A DNA stretch of 64,000 bases, taken from CAWUKT01 sp964352215 (GTDB lineage: Bacteria; Bacteroidota; Bacteroidia; J057; JADKCL01). Position numbers and translations under genes: made by a program. Location: positions 1 through 64,000 of the forward strand of contig CAYGRE010000019.1 of NCBI GenBank assembly GCA_964352215.1, written 5' to 3'. The notes below the pieces were generated by a model. It saw only the letters and a list, made by a program, of their open reading frames with translations, was not told the DNA's origin and made no database searches. This document shows, one piece after another, positions 7,870 through 16,636 of this stretch (positions are counted from its first letter, which is position 1; the number at the start of each line of letters is the position of its first letter).

Positions 7870-10167
7870 ATGAATCCTCTTTGGAAAATAGCAGATGAAA
7901 TAAGAGCGCAAGGAAAGGTCTCCTCTTTCCAATCAATACTCGATGCCATTGAGGAAAGGAATCTTTCTATCAACAAAGATGAACTGATAGAATTATTCTC
8001 CAAGGACAAGCGTATGGGGTTTCATTCTACACCGAATGAACTCTCTTTTCTCATGGCCGAAATAGGACGCTCATTTAAGCCTCAAAATGTGATAGACATA
8101 TCTTGTGGTCTGGGGAACAATCTTTTCTACTGTGACTTCACCGATGACCGGACTGGAATTGAAATAAATTCGGAGGTAGTGGCCTTAGTTAATTACCTCT
8201 TTCCAGATCTTGCCGTCATTCAGGCTGATAGCCTGAAATATGAGTTCTCACAGAGGTATGATCTGGTAATATCCAGTTTTCCAATGGGAGGACGCAACGA
8301 AATTGATGGGAGGCGTAAACCATTGGAGCATTTTTTCATCCAAAAGGGGTTAGAAATCCTTGCACCAAGGGGCACTCTGATTTGCCTGATTCCAGACTCA
8401 TTACTCTTTACCAAAACCGCAGAGTCTCTTCGCAAAGAAATTCTTTCTCAGTTTAGCCTTGAAATGACGATTTCACTTCCCCAGGGAATTATTCAAAATA
8501 CCTTCGTCAAAACTACGATCTTGGTCATTCGTAATAGACCACAAGTCGAAAAGGTGTTTTTGGCTGACTATGCTGATCGCCCCAATCTTTTAAAAAAATA
8601 TCAAAATGGATCTGGTGAGATTTGGATCGAGAGTACCAAGATTGGGGAAAGATGGGACCGGTCCTTTTTCGGCACCGCCTATATGGCCCTCGAAAAAGAG
8701 TTGGATGCCACTGAGACCAAAAATTTGGATGAACTGGCAGAAATAATCCGAGGAGTTCAGGTTCAAAGCAGTGAAAGGAAATCCGAAGGGGATTATCTGC
8801 TATTCAAGCCAAGACACATTAAGAAAGAAGGGTTTTCCCCTTCTGAAAAAGACCAGTACATTGATAGTAAACAGATTCCTCAAAGCCGCAAATGCGCCCT
8901 CCTTCAGCCAGGTGACTTACTATTCTCAAGGATCTATCGGGAGGACTTCCTTTATGTTTATAGGAAGAACGACCCGCCAGCTGTTGCGGATGCGAATATC
9001 ATTATTATCAGGTCTGCGAATCGTGACTATTTAGCCACTTATTTGCAAACAGAGGAAGGGAGGAAAGTTTTTTCCCAACAGGTGGAGCGAGTGTCATCAG
9101 GTGCCATTATGCCCATGGTAACCATCAGTGCATTAAAGGCTATCAGGATCCCCATTATTCCTATTGAGGATTTGAACCTGTTATCTGACAGCTATTTGAG
9201 CAATGCGAAACTTGAAGAGTTACAGGAGATTAAATCTATTCTTTCGGAAAACGAAAGCAGGTTTCTAAAAGCAATAGAATCCCATCCTAAAACAGTAAAC
9301 GAGCCTACGACTGTTTATGGTGGACAGGCCATACCAAATGAATTTTCTCTCCTGATGGCTTTCATGGAAAATAGGTTTCAGGCTTTAACCAAACGGCTGG
9401 CCTCCATTGAGGGGAAAGTAGACCAGGTGTTGACACTGCTCCAAGCAATGGATGGAGAAATCAAAGATATCAAGAAGTTACACCGCGAGGACGATGAAAA
9501 GATTCGACGCATTTACCGGTCACTTGATAAAAAACTTGGTGGCATCATCAAGAAAGCAGGAAAGGACATTCAATCCTATATTGAAGAAATAAAGTATTGG
9601 TTTGAATTTTGGGACTTATTGGAAACTGCCAGCCAACGATTTTTGCCGCAAGCCGAATTTCTTTTTGATGAATTAGGGAGTCTTGATAATCCTGACTATT
9701 CCCCATTTATACTTCAATATTGCCGAGCCTTAGAAAATGAAATCCTGATTAAACTCTTTTCCGCATATCACAGCTGGTTGGAAGTTGAGGGAACTGACCG
9801 AAATGAATTGGTGGAAAGTGATTTGGAGAACAAAAAAACTAAAACCTTTGCCATTTCAATCCGCCGAAACAGGAAGGATTATACCCTGGGTACCATGAAA
9901 TGGGTCATGGCCTTAATGAGAACCGACGGGAATACCTATCGAGCCAGCCCTTTGTTACAAAATTTCAGATCCTTTACCCTTCAACACTTTCAGGAAAACC
10001 TTTTAGAAAAAGAGTATTTGGATTCAATTCAATCCATTACTGATACTTACAGGAATAAGGCAGCCCATCCCAATGTTTTGGATGGAGAAACGGCAAGGTC
10101 GTTTCATGGTGAAATCAAAGAGTGCTTGATTGGCTTACTTGAAAATTATAAATCTTCAGCAAAATGA
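7870..10167 (+). CDS. Fusion protein: degenerate N6 methyltransferase, HsdS-like recognition domain, HEPN-like C-terminus
   Basis: 765 residues in three parts. Residues about 50-270 have the N6-methyltransferase fold: motif I reads DISCGLG (usual form D-P-A-C-G-S-G) and the motif IV position reads SSFPMG where NPPF/Y is expected, so catalysis is doubtful. Residues about 285-440 resemble an HsdS target recognition domain (GDLLFSRIYRE, then a helix after VTISALKAIRIPI). After a coiled coil (about 490-575), a helical domain ends with RNKAAH near residue 728, matching the R-x4-H motif of HEPN RNases. It overlaps the DUF6236-like gene by 4 nt. A DNA-recognising sensor coupled to an RNase-type effector is a reasonable inference; no such fusion is known to me by name. 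Confidence 0.75.
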   Translation: MNPLWKIADEIRAQGKVSSFQSILDAIEERNLSINKDELIELFSKDKRMGFHSTPNELSFLMAEIGRSFKPQNVIDISCGLGNNLFYCDFTDDRTGIEINSEVVALVNYLFPDLAVIQADSLKYEFSQRYDLVISSFPMGGRNEIDGRRKPLEHFFIQKGLEILAPRGTLICLIPDSLLFTKTAESLRKEILSQFSLEMTISLPQGIIQNTFVKTTILVIRNRPQVEKVFLADYADRPNLLKKYQNGSGEIWIESTKIGERWDRSFFGTAYMALEKELDATETKNLDELAEIIRGVQVQSSERKSEGDYLLFKPRHIKKEGFSPSEKDQYIDSKQIPQSRKCALLQPGDLLFSRIYREDFLYVYRKNDPPAVADANIIIIRSANRDYLATYLQTEEGRKVFSQQVERVSSGAIMPMVTISALKAIRIPIIPIEDLNLLSDSYLSNAKLEELQEIKSILSENESRFLKAIESHPKTVNEPTTVYGGQAIPNEFSLLMAFMENRFQALTKRLASIEGKVDQVLTLLQAMDGEIKDIKKLHREDDEKIRRIYRSLDKKLGGIIKKAGKDIQSYIEEIKYWFEFWDLLETASQRFLPQAEFLFDELGSLDNPDYSPFILQYCRALENEILIKLFSAYHSWLEVEGTDRNELVESDLENKKTKTFAISIRRNRKDYTLGTMKWVMALMRTDGNTYRASPLLQNFRSFTLQHFQENLLEKEYLDSIQSITDTYRNKAAHPNVLDGETARSFHGEIKECLIGLLENYKSSAK

Positions 10168-10910
10168 TTGAAAGCGTTCTATATTACCCATATATATCTC
10201 TTCCCGAGAATTCATGGAGTGCAAAAAGCCTCCTTTATTGGGATAAGGTATATTCCATTATCCCTAAGGGGCAGCATAAAGACCTCCAAAAGGGTAAGGG
10301 GTTCATGTCCGATTTAATCGAGTCGGATTCATTTGAAGCTCTAATCCCAGATCCTGATGAGACATATGATAGGGTTCAGTTTGTAACGGAGATTCTTGAT
10401 TTTGTCAACGGACCTGATTTCAACATTGAAAATTTCAACGTTTCAGAAGGGAACAGGAATCTAGCAAAGCTTTACACAAAAAAATTCAACAATGATCTAA
10501 TGTACAGACTGTCTCAAATGGATTTGGCAATTCCATTCGGCGATTCATACTTAGTTGAGCAAGCGTTGGCAGACGTAATGATGTTTCACTTGGCAAATAC
10601 CCTCAAAGGTAACTCCATTAATTCAGATGAAAAATGTGAACTCTCGACGGATCAGGAATTCCTTGCAAATGAAAATTTTAACGGACAGGAAAACCTCCAT
10701 GTTGAAAATGCCCGTCAAGCGTTCTTGGATGAGATTTTGCCTTTTCCACTTAATCCCAATTATAAGGAACTCCTGAAGTTCAAGGATAAATATTACGATG
10801 ATTTATTGACGTTTCGGAAGAAAATAGAGCTTTACTCTGAAGCTCTTGCTCGATACCCTGAAGAAGAAGATCGATTAATCATGAAACAAAAATTTGAAGA
10901 GGAATTATGA
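10164..10910 (+). CDS. DUF6236-like protein
   Basis: 248 residues opening with MIESVLYYPYISLPENSWSA and then LLYWDKVYSIIP, a pattern I recall from the DUF6236 family, which has no known function and occurs in many defence-rich islands. The rest is helical and acidic, with no catalytic motif I can name. Family members are often longer (around 300 residues), so this may be a short form. The start overlaps the upstream fusion gene (ATGA) and the stop overlaps the following 45-codon ORF (ATGA), indicating translational coupling. The family call rests on memory of the N-terminal pattern and is moderate. Confidence 0.6.
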   Translation: MIESVLYYPYISLPENSWSAKSLLYWDKVYSIIPKGQHKDLQKGKGFMSDLIESDSFEALIPDPDETYDRVQFVTEILDFVNGPDFNIENFNVSEGNRNLAKLYTKKFNNDLMYRLSQMDLAIPFGDSYLVEQALADVMMFHLANTLKGNSINSDEKCELSTDQEFLANENFNGQENLHVENARQAFLDEILPFPLNPNYKELLKFKDKYYDDLLTFRKKIELYSEALARYPEEEDRLIMKQKFEEEL

Positions 10911-11044
10911 TAACAGGTAATCCCCTGGGCTTGATTCCCGGGTTCCTTGGCGCTTTTTATGGGGGAATCAAGGGAGTAATTAGGGATGATTCCCGAGGCC
11001 ATGAACTCAGATATGTTGCTCTTTTAGACAAGAAGTTCAGCTAA
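10907..11044 (+). CDS. Small 45-residue ORF between the DUF6236-like gene and hsdR
   Basis: The ATG at 10907 overlaps the preceding TGA (ATGA) and the frame runs 45 codons to a TAA at 11042-11044, twelve nt before hsdR. The peptide starts MITGNPLGLIPGFLGAFYGG and is Gly-rich and amphipathic, ending in a charged tail (DDSRGHELRY, then LLDKKFS). The coupled start and the neat fit between two genes argue that it is translated. It could be a small membrane-associated accessory peptide, or the remnant end of a longer DUF6236 protein. Function unknown. Confidence 0.45.
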   Translation: MITGNPLGLIPGFLGAFYGGIKGVIRDDSRGHELRYVALLDKKFS

Positions 11045-11056
11045 AATTTATCGACT

Positions 11057-14000
11057 ATGAGTTACGAATATTCAGAAGACGGATTAGTTGAACAGGCCAC
11101 CCAGGATGTATTGGAGGAATTGGGCTGGGAAGTCAGCGTTGCCTGGACCAAGGAAACATTTGGCCCCAAGGGACTGCTGGGACGTGAAAACAAATCGGAA
11201 GTTATTCTGAAAAGATATTTGTTGGAAGCCCTGAAAGGGTATAATCCTGGTCTTCCAGAGATCGCCTACCAACATGCCATCGAGGAAGTGGAACATAAAT
11301 CCGCCGACCTTAACCTTGGCCGAACCAATAAGGAGAAATATAAACTCTTCAAAAAAGGAGTTGAAGTCAGTTTTACCAATGCAAAGGGAGAATTAAAAAA
11401 GAAACGGCTCAAAGTATTTGATTTTGAAAATCCTGGGAACAATCATTTTCTTGCTGTTAGGCAACTGGAAGTCGTTGGGGATCTCTATGATCGTAGGCCA
11501 GATGTTGTAGGTTTTGTGAATGGAATCCCCTTGGTCTTCTTTGAACTGAAAGCCCATCACACCGATTTACAAAATGCCTTTACGGATAATCTTTCCGATT
11601 ACAAAGACACCATCCCCCACCTATTTCATGCCAACGCATTTGTCATTCTCAGCAATGGCACTGATGCCCGTGTAGGTACTGTAACAAGTCCTTACAAGTT
11701 CTTCCATGAATGGAAACGCATCGAGGAAGAAGAAGAAGGGATCGTAAGCCTGGACACCCTTCTACGTGGAACTTGCGACAGACACAGATTGATGGATCTG
11801 TTCGAGAACTTCATATTGTTTGATGATTCTGGGGGGGATGTGGTAAAGATCCTAGCAAAGAACCACCAATTTATTGGAGTGAACCGTGTCATTGAAAAGG
11901 CCAAGGACATCAAAGATCTGAAAGGTAAACTCGGGGTGTTTTGGCATACTCAGGGCTCCGGGAAGTCCTACTCCATGGTTTTCATCTGTCAGAAGATTCA
12001 CAGGAAATTTGGAGGATCTTATACCTTTCTTATTGTGGCGGATCGATCAGAATTGGAGCGCCAGTTGTATGATACTTTTACCAGTGTTGGAGCAGTCAAG
12101 GAGGAAAATGTAAAGGCGAAGAATCGTGACCACCTCAGAGAGTTACTCAAAGAGAATCACAGGTACGTATTTACCCTGATCCATAAGTTTTCAATTGCCC
12201 CTAAGAAGGAGACCGAATATCCGGAAATTACAGATCGAGAGAACATAATCGTCCTTTCGGACGAGGCCCACCGTACCCAGGCAGGAACCTTCGCTCAGAA
12301 CATGCGTTTCAAGGGTATCCCGAAAGCATCATACCTTGGGTTCACCGGTACCCCCATAATCAAAGAAGAACTGGAACTCACGCGGAATATTTTTGGTGAG
12401 TACGTCTCAGTCTATGATTTCAAAAAGGCGATCAACGATAATGCCACCCTGCCTTTACGTTATTTGAACCGAGGCGAAAAACTGGGGATTGAGCGACCTG
12501 AACTGGACGAGAAAATGGCCGAGATTCTTGAAAGAGAGGATCTGGATGATGACCAAAGGAGGAAGCTGGCGAGGGAGTTCGCCCGGGATTATCCTATTCT
12601 CACCTCCGAAAAACGGTTGGATGCAATTGCGAAGGATCTGGTCTGGCATTTCAATGAAAGGGGCTATCAGGGAAAGGCGATGTATGTTGCCTTGGATAAG
12701 CCCACTGCGGTAAGAATGCATGCCTTGATCATGAAGCACTTACCTAACTATGTGAGTGACTTAAAGAAACGGATTGAAAAAGCACAGGATGAACAGGAGG
12801 CCCTTCACCTTAATCGTCAACTCAAGTTGGTTGAAAGTACGGAGGTTTGCGTAGTAGTAAGCCCTGAGCAAAACGAAATTGCCAAGTTCAAAAAGATGGG
12901 ATTGGATATTGAAACCCATCGAAAAAAAATCGTAGAAAGGGATCTTGAGAAGCAATTCAAGGACGAAGATCACCCCTTTAGATTGGCAATCGTTTGTGCC
13001 ATGTGGATTACAGGCTTCGATGCCCCTTGCGTGTCCACTGTGTATTTGGATAAGCCAATCAAGGGCCACACCCTCATGCAAACCATTGCCCGGGCCAATC
13101 GGGTATATGATGACGAAAAAGAAAACGGCTTGATCGTGGACTATGGAAATGTCTACAAGCAGTTGGAGAAAGCCTATTCCGTGTACGGAGAGGGGGGCAG
13201 AGGCAGCGGAGGAGGACAAGGCGGGAAAAGTGAAGATGAGGGCGGTGAGCGACCCGTAGAACTCCTTGAGGCCCTTGCAGGCGAGTTGGAAACCTCTATC
13301 AAGAATGTAGAGGAATACTTAACCGAAATGGGCTTCACCTTAGGCGATTTGCTAACTGCAAAGCCTATGCAAAAATTGGCATTAATCCGAGAAGGGGTGA
13401 ATTGTATTTGCCTGAATGAAACCACGCGCACCAAATATGAAGTGATGGCAAGGGATGTGTTCCGGAAATACAAAGCCTTGTATCCAGAGGACCAGATTAA
13501 GCCCTTCATCCAGAAGTTTAATGCCATTGAAGCCCTTTATGATGAATTGAACAAGAAGGTCAAGGTTGCCGACATAACGGAGTTGATGCTTGAATTGCAG
13601 CGCATGGTGGATGATCACGTTGTCATTGACAGCAATGTGGTCAACGAACCAGCAGCTGATTATGGAATAAATATTGGTGATCTGGACTTTGATAAACTCC
13701 GGTCAGCTTTTCAAAAAACAAAGAAGAAAAACAAAGTAGTTTACGACCTTCAGAAGGCCATTGACAAGAAATTGAAGGACATGGTCCGGAAAAACCCAAT
13801 CCGACTAAATTTCTATGAAAAGTATCAGGAAATCATCACTGATTACAATAATGGAAAGGACCTTCAGGCCACCCAGAAGGCATTCGATGACCTCATGGAT
13901 TTCCTGTCCAACTTGGGTGAAGAAGATTCCCGCGCCATGCGGGAAGGACTTCAGGGGGACGAGATTCTTGCTGTTTTTGATCTCTTGCGAAATGGAAAAA

Positions 14001-14272
14001 CTCTTTCCAAAAAGGATGAAGAACAGGTCAAGAAAGTGGCAGTCGACACCTTGGAGAAGTTGAAAGCGGAAAAATTAAAGATTCAACGTTGGCGAGAAAG
14101 CACCCAGATCAGGGCCCAAGTTCGGACGCTGATATTTGATTCATTGCAATGGCTTCCTCAAGATCCTTATCCGGATCAGGAATTAGAAGACAAGACTAAT
14201 AAGCTGTACCAGCATATATATACGAACTACCCAGGCGGTGGGCAGAGTGTGTATGGAGCCTGGATGGCTTGA
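11057..14272 (+). CDS. hsdR: Type I restriction endonuclease subunit HsdR
   Basis: 1071 residues, normal for HsdR, the motor and nuclease of type I restriction. The N-terminal nuclease domain has PD-(D/E)xK residues D149, E163 and K165 (FFELKA). The SF2 helicase part has Walker A QGSGKS near residue 300, a DEAH box (SDEAHRTQAG) near 400, the motif FTGTP near 432, and a later helicase motif (TIARANRVYDD) near 685. A Gly/Ser/Glu-rich linker (about 713-732) separates the motor from the helical C-terminal domain that docks on HsdM/HsdS. It lies at the end of the operon, 8 kb from hsdM, with six other ORFs between hsdS and hsdR. Confidence 0.95.
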   Translation: MSYEYSEDGLVEQATQDVLEELGWEVSVAWTKETFGPKGLLGRENKSEVILKRYLLEALKGYNPGLPEIAYQHAIEEVEHKSADLNLGRTNKEKYKLFKKGVEVSFTNAKGELKKKRLKVFDFENPGNNHFLAVRQLEVVGDLYDRRPDVVGFVNGIPLVFFELKAHHTDLQNAFTDNLSDYKDTIPHLFHANAFVILSNGTDARVGTVTSPYKFFHEWKRIEEEEEGIVSLDTLLRGTCDRHRLMDLFENFILFDDSGGDVVKILAKNHQFIGVNRVIEKAKDIKDLKGKLGVFWHTQGSGKSYSMVFICQKIHRKFGGSYTFLIVADRSELERQLYDTFTSVGAVKEENVKAKNRDHLRELLKENHRYVFTLIHKFSIAPKKETEYPEITDRENIIVLSDEAHRTQAGTFAQNMRFKGIPKASYLGFTGTPIIKEELELTRNIFGEYVSVYDFKKAINDNATLPLRYLNRGEKLGIERPELDEKMAEILEREDLDDDQRRKLAREFARDYPILTSEKRLDAIAKDLVWHFNERGYQGKAMYVALDKPTAVRMHALIMKHLPNYVSDLKKRIEKAQDEQEALHLNRQLKLVESTEVCVVVSPEQNEIAKFKKMGLDIETHRKKIVERDLEKQFKDEDHPFRLAIVCAMWITGFDAPCVSTVYLDKPIKGHTLMQTIARANRVYDDEKENGLIVDYGNVYKQLEKAYSVYGEGGRGSGGGQGGKSEDEGGERPVELLEALAGELETSIKNVEEYLTEMGFTLGDLLTAKPMQKLALIREGVNCICLNETTRTKYEVMARDVFRKYKALYPEDQIKPFIQKFNAIEALYDELNKKVKVADITELMLELQRMVDDHVVIDSNVVNEPAADYGINIGDLDFDKLRSAFQKTKKKNKVVYDLQKAIDKKLKDMVRKNPIRLNFYEKYQEIITDYNNGKDLQATQKAFDDLMDFLSNLGEEDSRAMREGLQGDEILAVFDLLRNGKTLSKKDEEQVKKVAVDTLEKLKAEKLKIQRWRESTQIRAQVRTLIFDSLQWLPQDPYPDQELEDKTNKLYQHIYTNYPGGGQSVYGAWMA

Positions 14273-14286
14273 CCCCTTTTTTCTAA

Positions 14287-14712
14287 ATGACTTTACAATC
14301 CAATATGGCGGCGCAATATCTAACACTCTCATTAAGTTCGATTTTCCCAGAGGAAAAGAGAAATGAATTTGAATCTTATGTGGCTGGCATAAGTAGAAAA
14401 AAGTTACTCCAATTTGCGACTCATTTTCTCGGGTTTGATAATAAACCACTCAAAGAGGGAGAAATCCACTTTTTCCTCATAAATCAAAAGGAAGGGGAAA
14501 TGCGGTGGTTCAGCGGAGAGAATCACCAAGTAGGTGTAGACATATGGAAGAAGGCATCAAAGGCTGCAAGAAACCATGGAGGTCAAATAATTATCATCAA
14601 TTCTGAATCGTCCTTAAGGTGGTTAGAATATGCGCTGGAAGGAGAGGATGAAAACTACGCGGATAATGACCCGGGTGCAGAGTTGAGGTTATTTAAGGTT
14701 ATCTCGCTCTAA
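14287..14712 (+). CDS. Hypothetical protein following hsdR
   Basis: 141 residues, starting 14 nt after hsdR. It has a mixed alpha/beta character: a helical first third, then two clear beta strands (EIHFFLINQKEG and GQIIIINSE) around a helix containing VDIWKKASKAARNHGG. No signal peptide, membrane segment or catalytic motif is recognised. Its acidic C-terminus ends ELRLFKVISL. It may be an accessory gene carried with the restriction island. Not recognised. Confidence 0.45.
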   Translation: MTLQSNMAAQYLTLSLSSIFPEEKRNEFESYVAGISRKKLLQFATHFLGFDNKPLKEGEIHFFLINQKEGEMRWFSGENHQVGVDIWKKASKAARNHGGQIIIINSESSLRWLEYALEGEDENYADNDPGAELRLFKVISL

Positions 14713-14771
14713 ATCAAAAGATTGACCTAAGGGATAAAGTTGCAGGTGAGTCCTCAGCAAAATTGCCAGGA

Positions 14772-15350
14772 ATGCTCAGGTATTCTTCCCTTTCCTTTTG
14801 CATTTCTTATCCTGTGAGTGAAATCACAAACTTCTTCCCCTTAAATGTATTCGTTACAGAATTTTACAAACTGGTTCATCTATTTGAATTTGCAGCGAAG
14901 GATGAGAGGTTGGGCGAGTTAATCAACCACTTCTTGGCTGAAAAAGGCTGCGTAAATAGTTGGGACTATATGAAAAGGGTTCTTTCTTTGATTATGCCTA
15001 TCTTACAGCTCCCCAAACCAGGGCGAACAAAGTTAGATGTTCCCAAAGATGCTGACTACGTGGCAAATTGTGAATTTTTGGACTCATTCTGTCTTCCTGA
15101 AAAAGCAGATAATTACTCAGATATTGATTTCAGAATCTTAAGGACCTACCCCTTGATAAAGGTCGATGAAGGAATATATTGGGTGACATATTTGAGATTC
15201 CTGATTGAAAAACTATACACTGGATTACTATTTGGTGAATTAAGGCGGCTGAATAATGAACACAACATTTTCAGCCGAACTGAAGAAGTAGAGGGAGAAC
15301 TCTTCCCCTTTTTTAGGAATATTTGGAACTACCTGTCAATTGCTACATAG
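14772..15350 (+). CDS. Hypothetical protein, possibly a 3'-truncated gene at the island border
   Basis: 192 residues from the first ATG at 14772; the frame is open further upstream with a TTG at 14763, so the true 5' end is unclear. Segments such as SDIDFRILRTYPLIKVDEG and YLRFLIEKLYTGLLFGELRR resemble an N-terminal portion of larger (several hundred residue) Bacteroidota proteins whose function I do not know. Here the frame stops soon after and converges on the minus-strand operon. This suggests a decayed or shortened gene left where two accessory clusters meet. Truncation is inference from remembered relatives, not from an alignment. Confidence 0.4.
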   Translation: MLRYSSLSFCISYPVSEITNFFPLNVFVTEFYKLVHLFEFAAKDERLGELINHFLAEKGCVNSWDYMKRVLSLIMPILQLPKPGRTKLDVPKDADYVANCEFLDSFCLPEKADNYSDIDFRILRTYPLIKVDEGIYWVTYLRFLIEKLYTGLLFGELRRLNNEHNIFSRTEEVEGELFPFFRNIWNYLSIAT

Positions 15351-15383
15351 CTGACATAGCACCTTCCACAGTTTCCTCCCAAT

Positions 15384-15962
15384 TCACCTCACCCGCATCA
15401 AAACCAACTGCACTTTCTTTCCCCTTCGCTTCTCAACCACTTCATAGCCCATCTCCTCGGCTTTGGTCTGGATCGCTTGCTTGCGATTTTCCACGATGGC
15501 TTCCTGCTCGGCTTTGATCTTCTCCAGGGCTGCCTGCTCCTTTGCGATCGAAGCCTCGCGCTGCTTTTGATCAAAGGCGCTCTGAGCAGCCCGCAGGTCA
15601 TCAACTTCTGTTTGCTGAAGTTCTGCCAGTTTCCGCTGCTTCTCTGCAATGATCGCTTGGTATTTAACGACCAGGTCTGCCAACCATTTGGTCCCATACC
15701 TACTGCGGTCATAATCACTCACAATCATCCGGTAGCCGGTCGGGGTTTCTAAAAATCCAAGGTCATTTGAAGCCATTCCGACATGGTGTTTGCGAATGAC
15801 AATATGGGCGGATTGGTTTCTCTGAAGACCTTCGAAGCCAAACAGCTGTACCGGCGAGGTGCTGTGCTCAATGTGTTCTTTCTTAAAGCCCATTTGACAA
15901 AGGGCCTCGATGAGCACCTGGGTGTTCACCATTGGGGTCACTGTTTCTATGTATGCACTCAT
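15384..15962 (-). CDS. DUF1257 (Ycf35-like) protein, last gene of the minus-strand operon
   Basis: 192 residues. The first 100 fit DUF1257/Ycf35: MSAYIETVTPMVNTQVLIEA opens the protein, then Phe-Gly-Phe near residue 47, and a conserved-looking GTKWLADLVVKYQ segment. A charged coiled coil (about 100-165, rich in Ala, Glu, Gln and Lys) leads to a small C-terminal beta unit (MGYEVVEKRRGKKVQLVL). DUF1257 is of unknown function and in cyanobacteria and plastids occurs with the Ycf46 AAA ATPase, as it does here within one operon. The ATG overlaps the stop of the radical SAM gene (ATGA). Confidence 0.75.
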   Translation of the reverse strand: MSAYIETVTPMVNTQVLIEALCQMGFKKEHIEHSTSPVQLFGFEGLQRNQSAHIVIRKHHVGMASNDLGFLETPTGYRMIVSDYDRSRYGTKWLADLVVKYQAIIAEKQRKLAELQQTEVDDLRAAQSAFDQKQREASIAKEQAALEKIKAEQEAIVENRKQAIQTKAEEMGYEVVEKRRGKKVQLVLMRVR

Positions 15963-16636
15963 AATGATTTCAGGAATTTTCTAAGTTTATGATCTGGGAA
16001 TCCGGTGGTCAGGAGTTGCCCTGATTCGTCTATATATATTTCTATTTCTGGTTGCCTCACTTCCTGAGGAGGCAAGGCCCCATCAATGGGAGAAGCCCCA
16101 TCAACGGGAGAAGCCTCCCCAGAGACCGAAGCCCCATCAAAAGAAGTCCCCTCAAAAGAAGTCCCCTCAAGCGGAAAAGCCTCCTCAGTCAGACAATGGA
16201 TCTTCTGGTTCGAGGAGGATCGCAGGGAATGACCAAATATCCTTTCTCCAGACCGGTACCTGCCGGTCACCACCCAATCCGCAAGGCCAAGGAGGCTTTG
16301 CTGATCAGGAGAAGTCAGCTCGGACAATTCAAATCCGGTAAAGATGAACACGTTGAGCCCCATTTCCTGTACCCTACGGGCTATGCTCACCAAGGGCAAT
16401 GGTTGCAGGAAAGGTTCTCCGCCCGAAAATGTAACCCCGTCCAGGGTTGCGTGGTGTTCTTCGATCTGGTCAATGATAGCATCGACTTCCAGGGCTGAGC
16501 GGATTCCCATGTCCCAGGATTGTGGATTCCAGCAGCCTGGGCAAGCCAGGGTACAACCCTGCACCCAGATCACGAACCGGGCTCCGGGGCCATTGACATA
16601 AGACCGTGCTTCGATGGCGTGGACATTCAATTTCAT
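15959..16636 (-). CDS. Radical SAM protein, activase-like
   Basis: 225 residues. A CTLACPGC motif (C-x3-C-x2-C, residues about 28-35) ligates the 4Fe-4S cluster, and TFSGGEPF (about 67-75) is the SAM-contacting GGE motif. The compact size and single cluster resemble the activases NrdG and PflA, which make glycyl radicals, but no radical-carrying enzyme is nearby. Residues about 155-190 are a low-complexity tandem of (E/D)G(T/A)S units encoded by a DNA microrepeat (16064-16176), and a short beta-rich tail follows. It overlaps its neighbours on both sides by ATGA. It may modify a cluster protein such as the DUF2997 product; that is inference. Confidence 0.85.
   Translation of the reverse strand: MKLNVHAIEARSYVNGPGARFVIWVQGCTLACPGCWNPQSWDMGIRSALEVDAIIDQIEEHHATLDGVTFSGGEPFLQPLPLVSIARRVQEMGLNVFIFTGFELSELTSPDQQSLLGLADWVVTGRYRSGERIFGHSLRSSSNQKIHCLTEEAFPLEGTSFEGTSFDGASVSGEASPVDGASPIDGALPPQEVRQPEIEIYIDESGQLLTTGFPDHKLRKFLKSL
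16064..16176 (-). repeat. In-frame microrepeat inside the radical SAM gene
   Basis: About seven degenerate 15-18 bp units (consensus near GAAGCCCCATCAACGGGA on the + strand) repeat in tandem inside the coding frame. They encode a run of (E/D)-G-(T/A)-S-(F/V/P) units between the radical SAM core and its tail. Unit number could vary between strains by slippage without breaking the frame when units are multiples of three. Confidence 0.7.
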
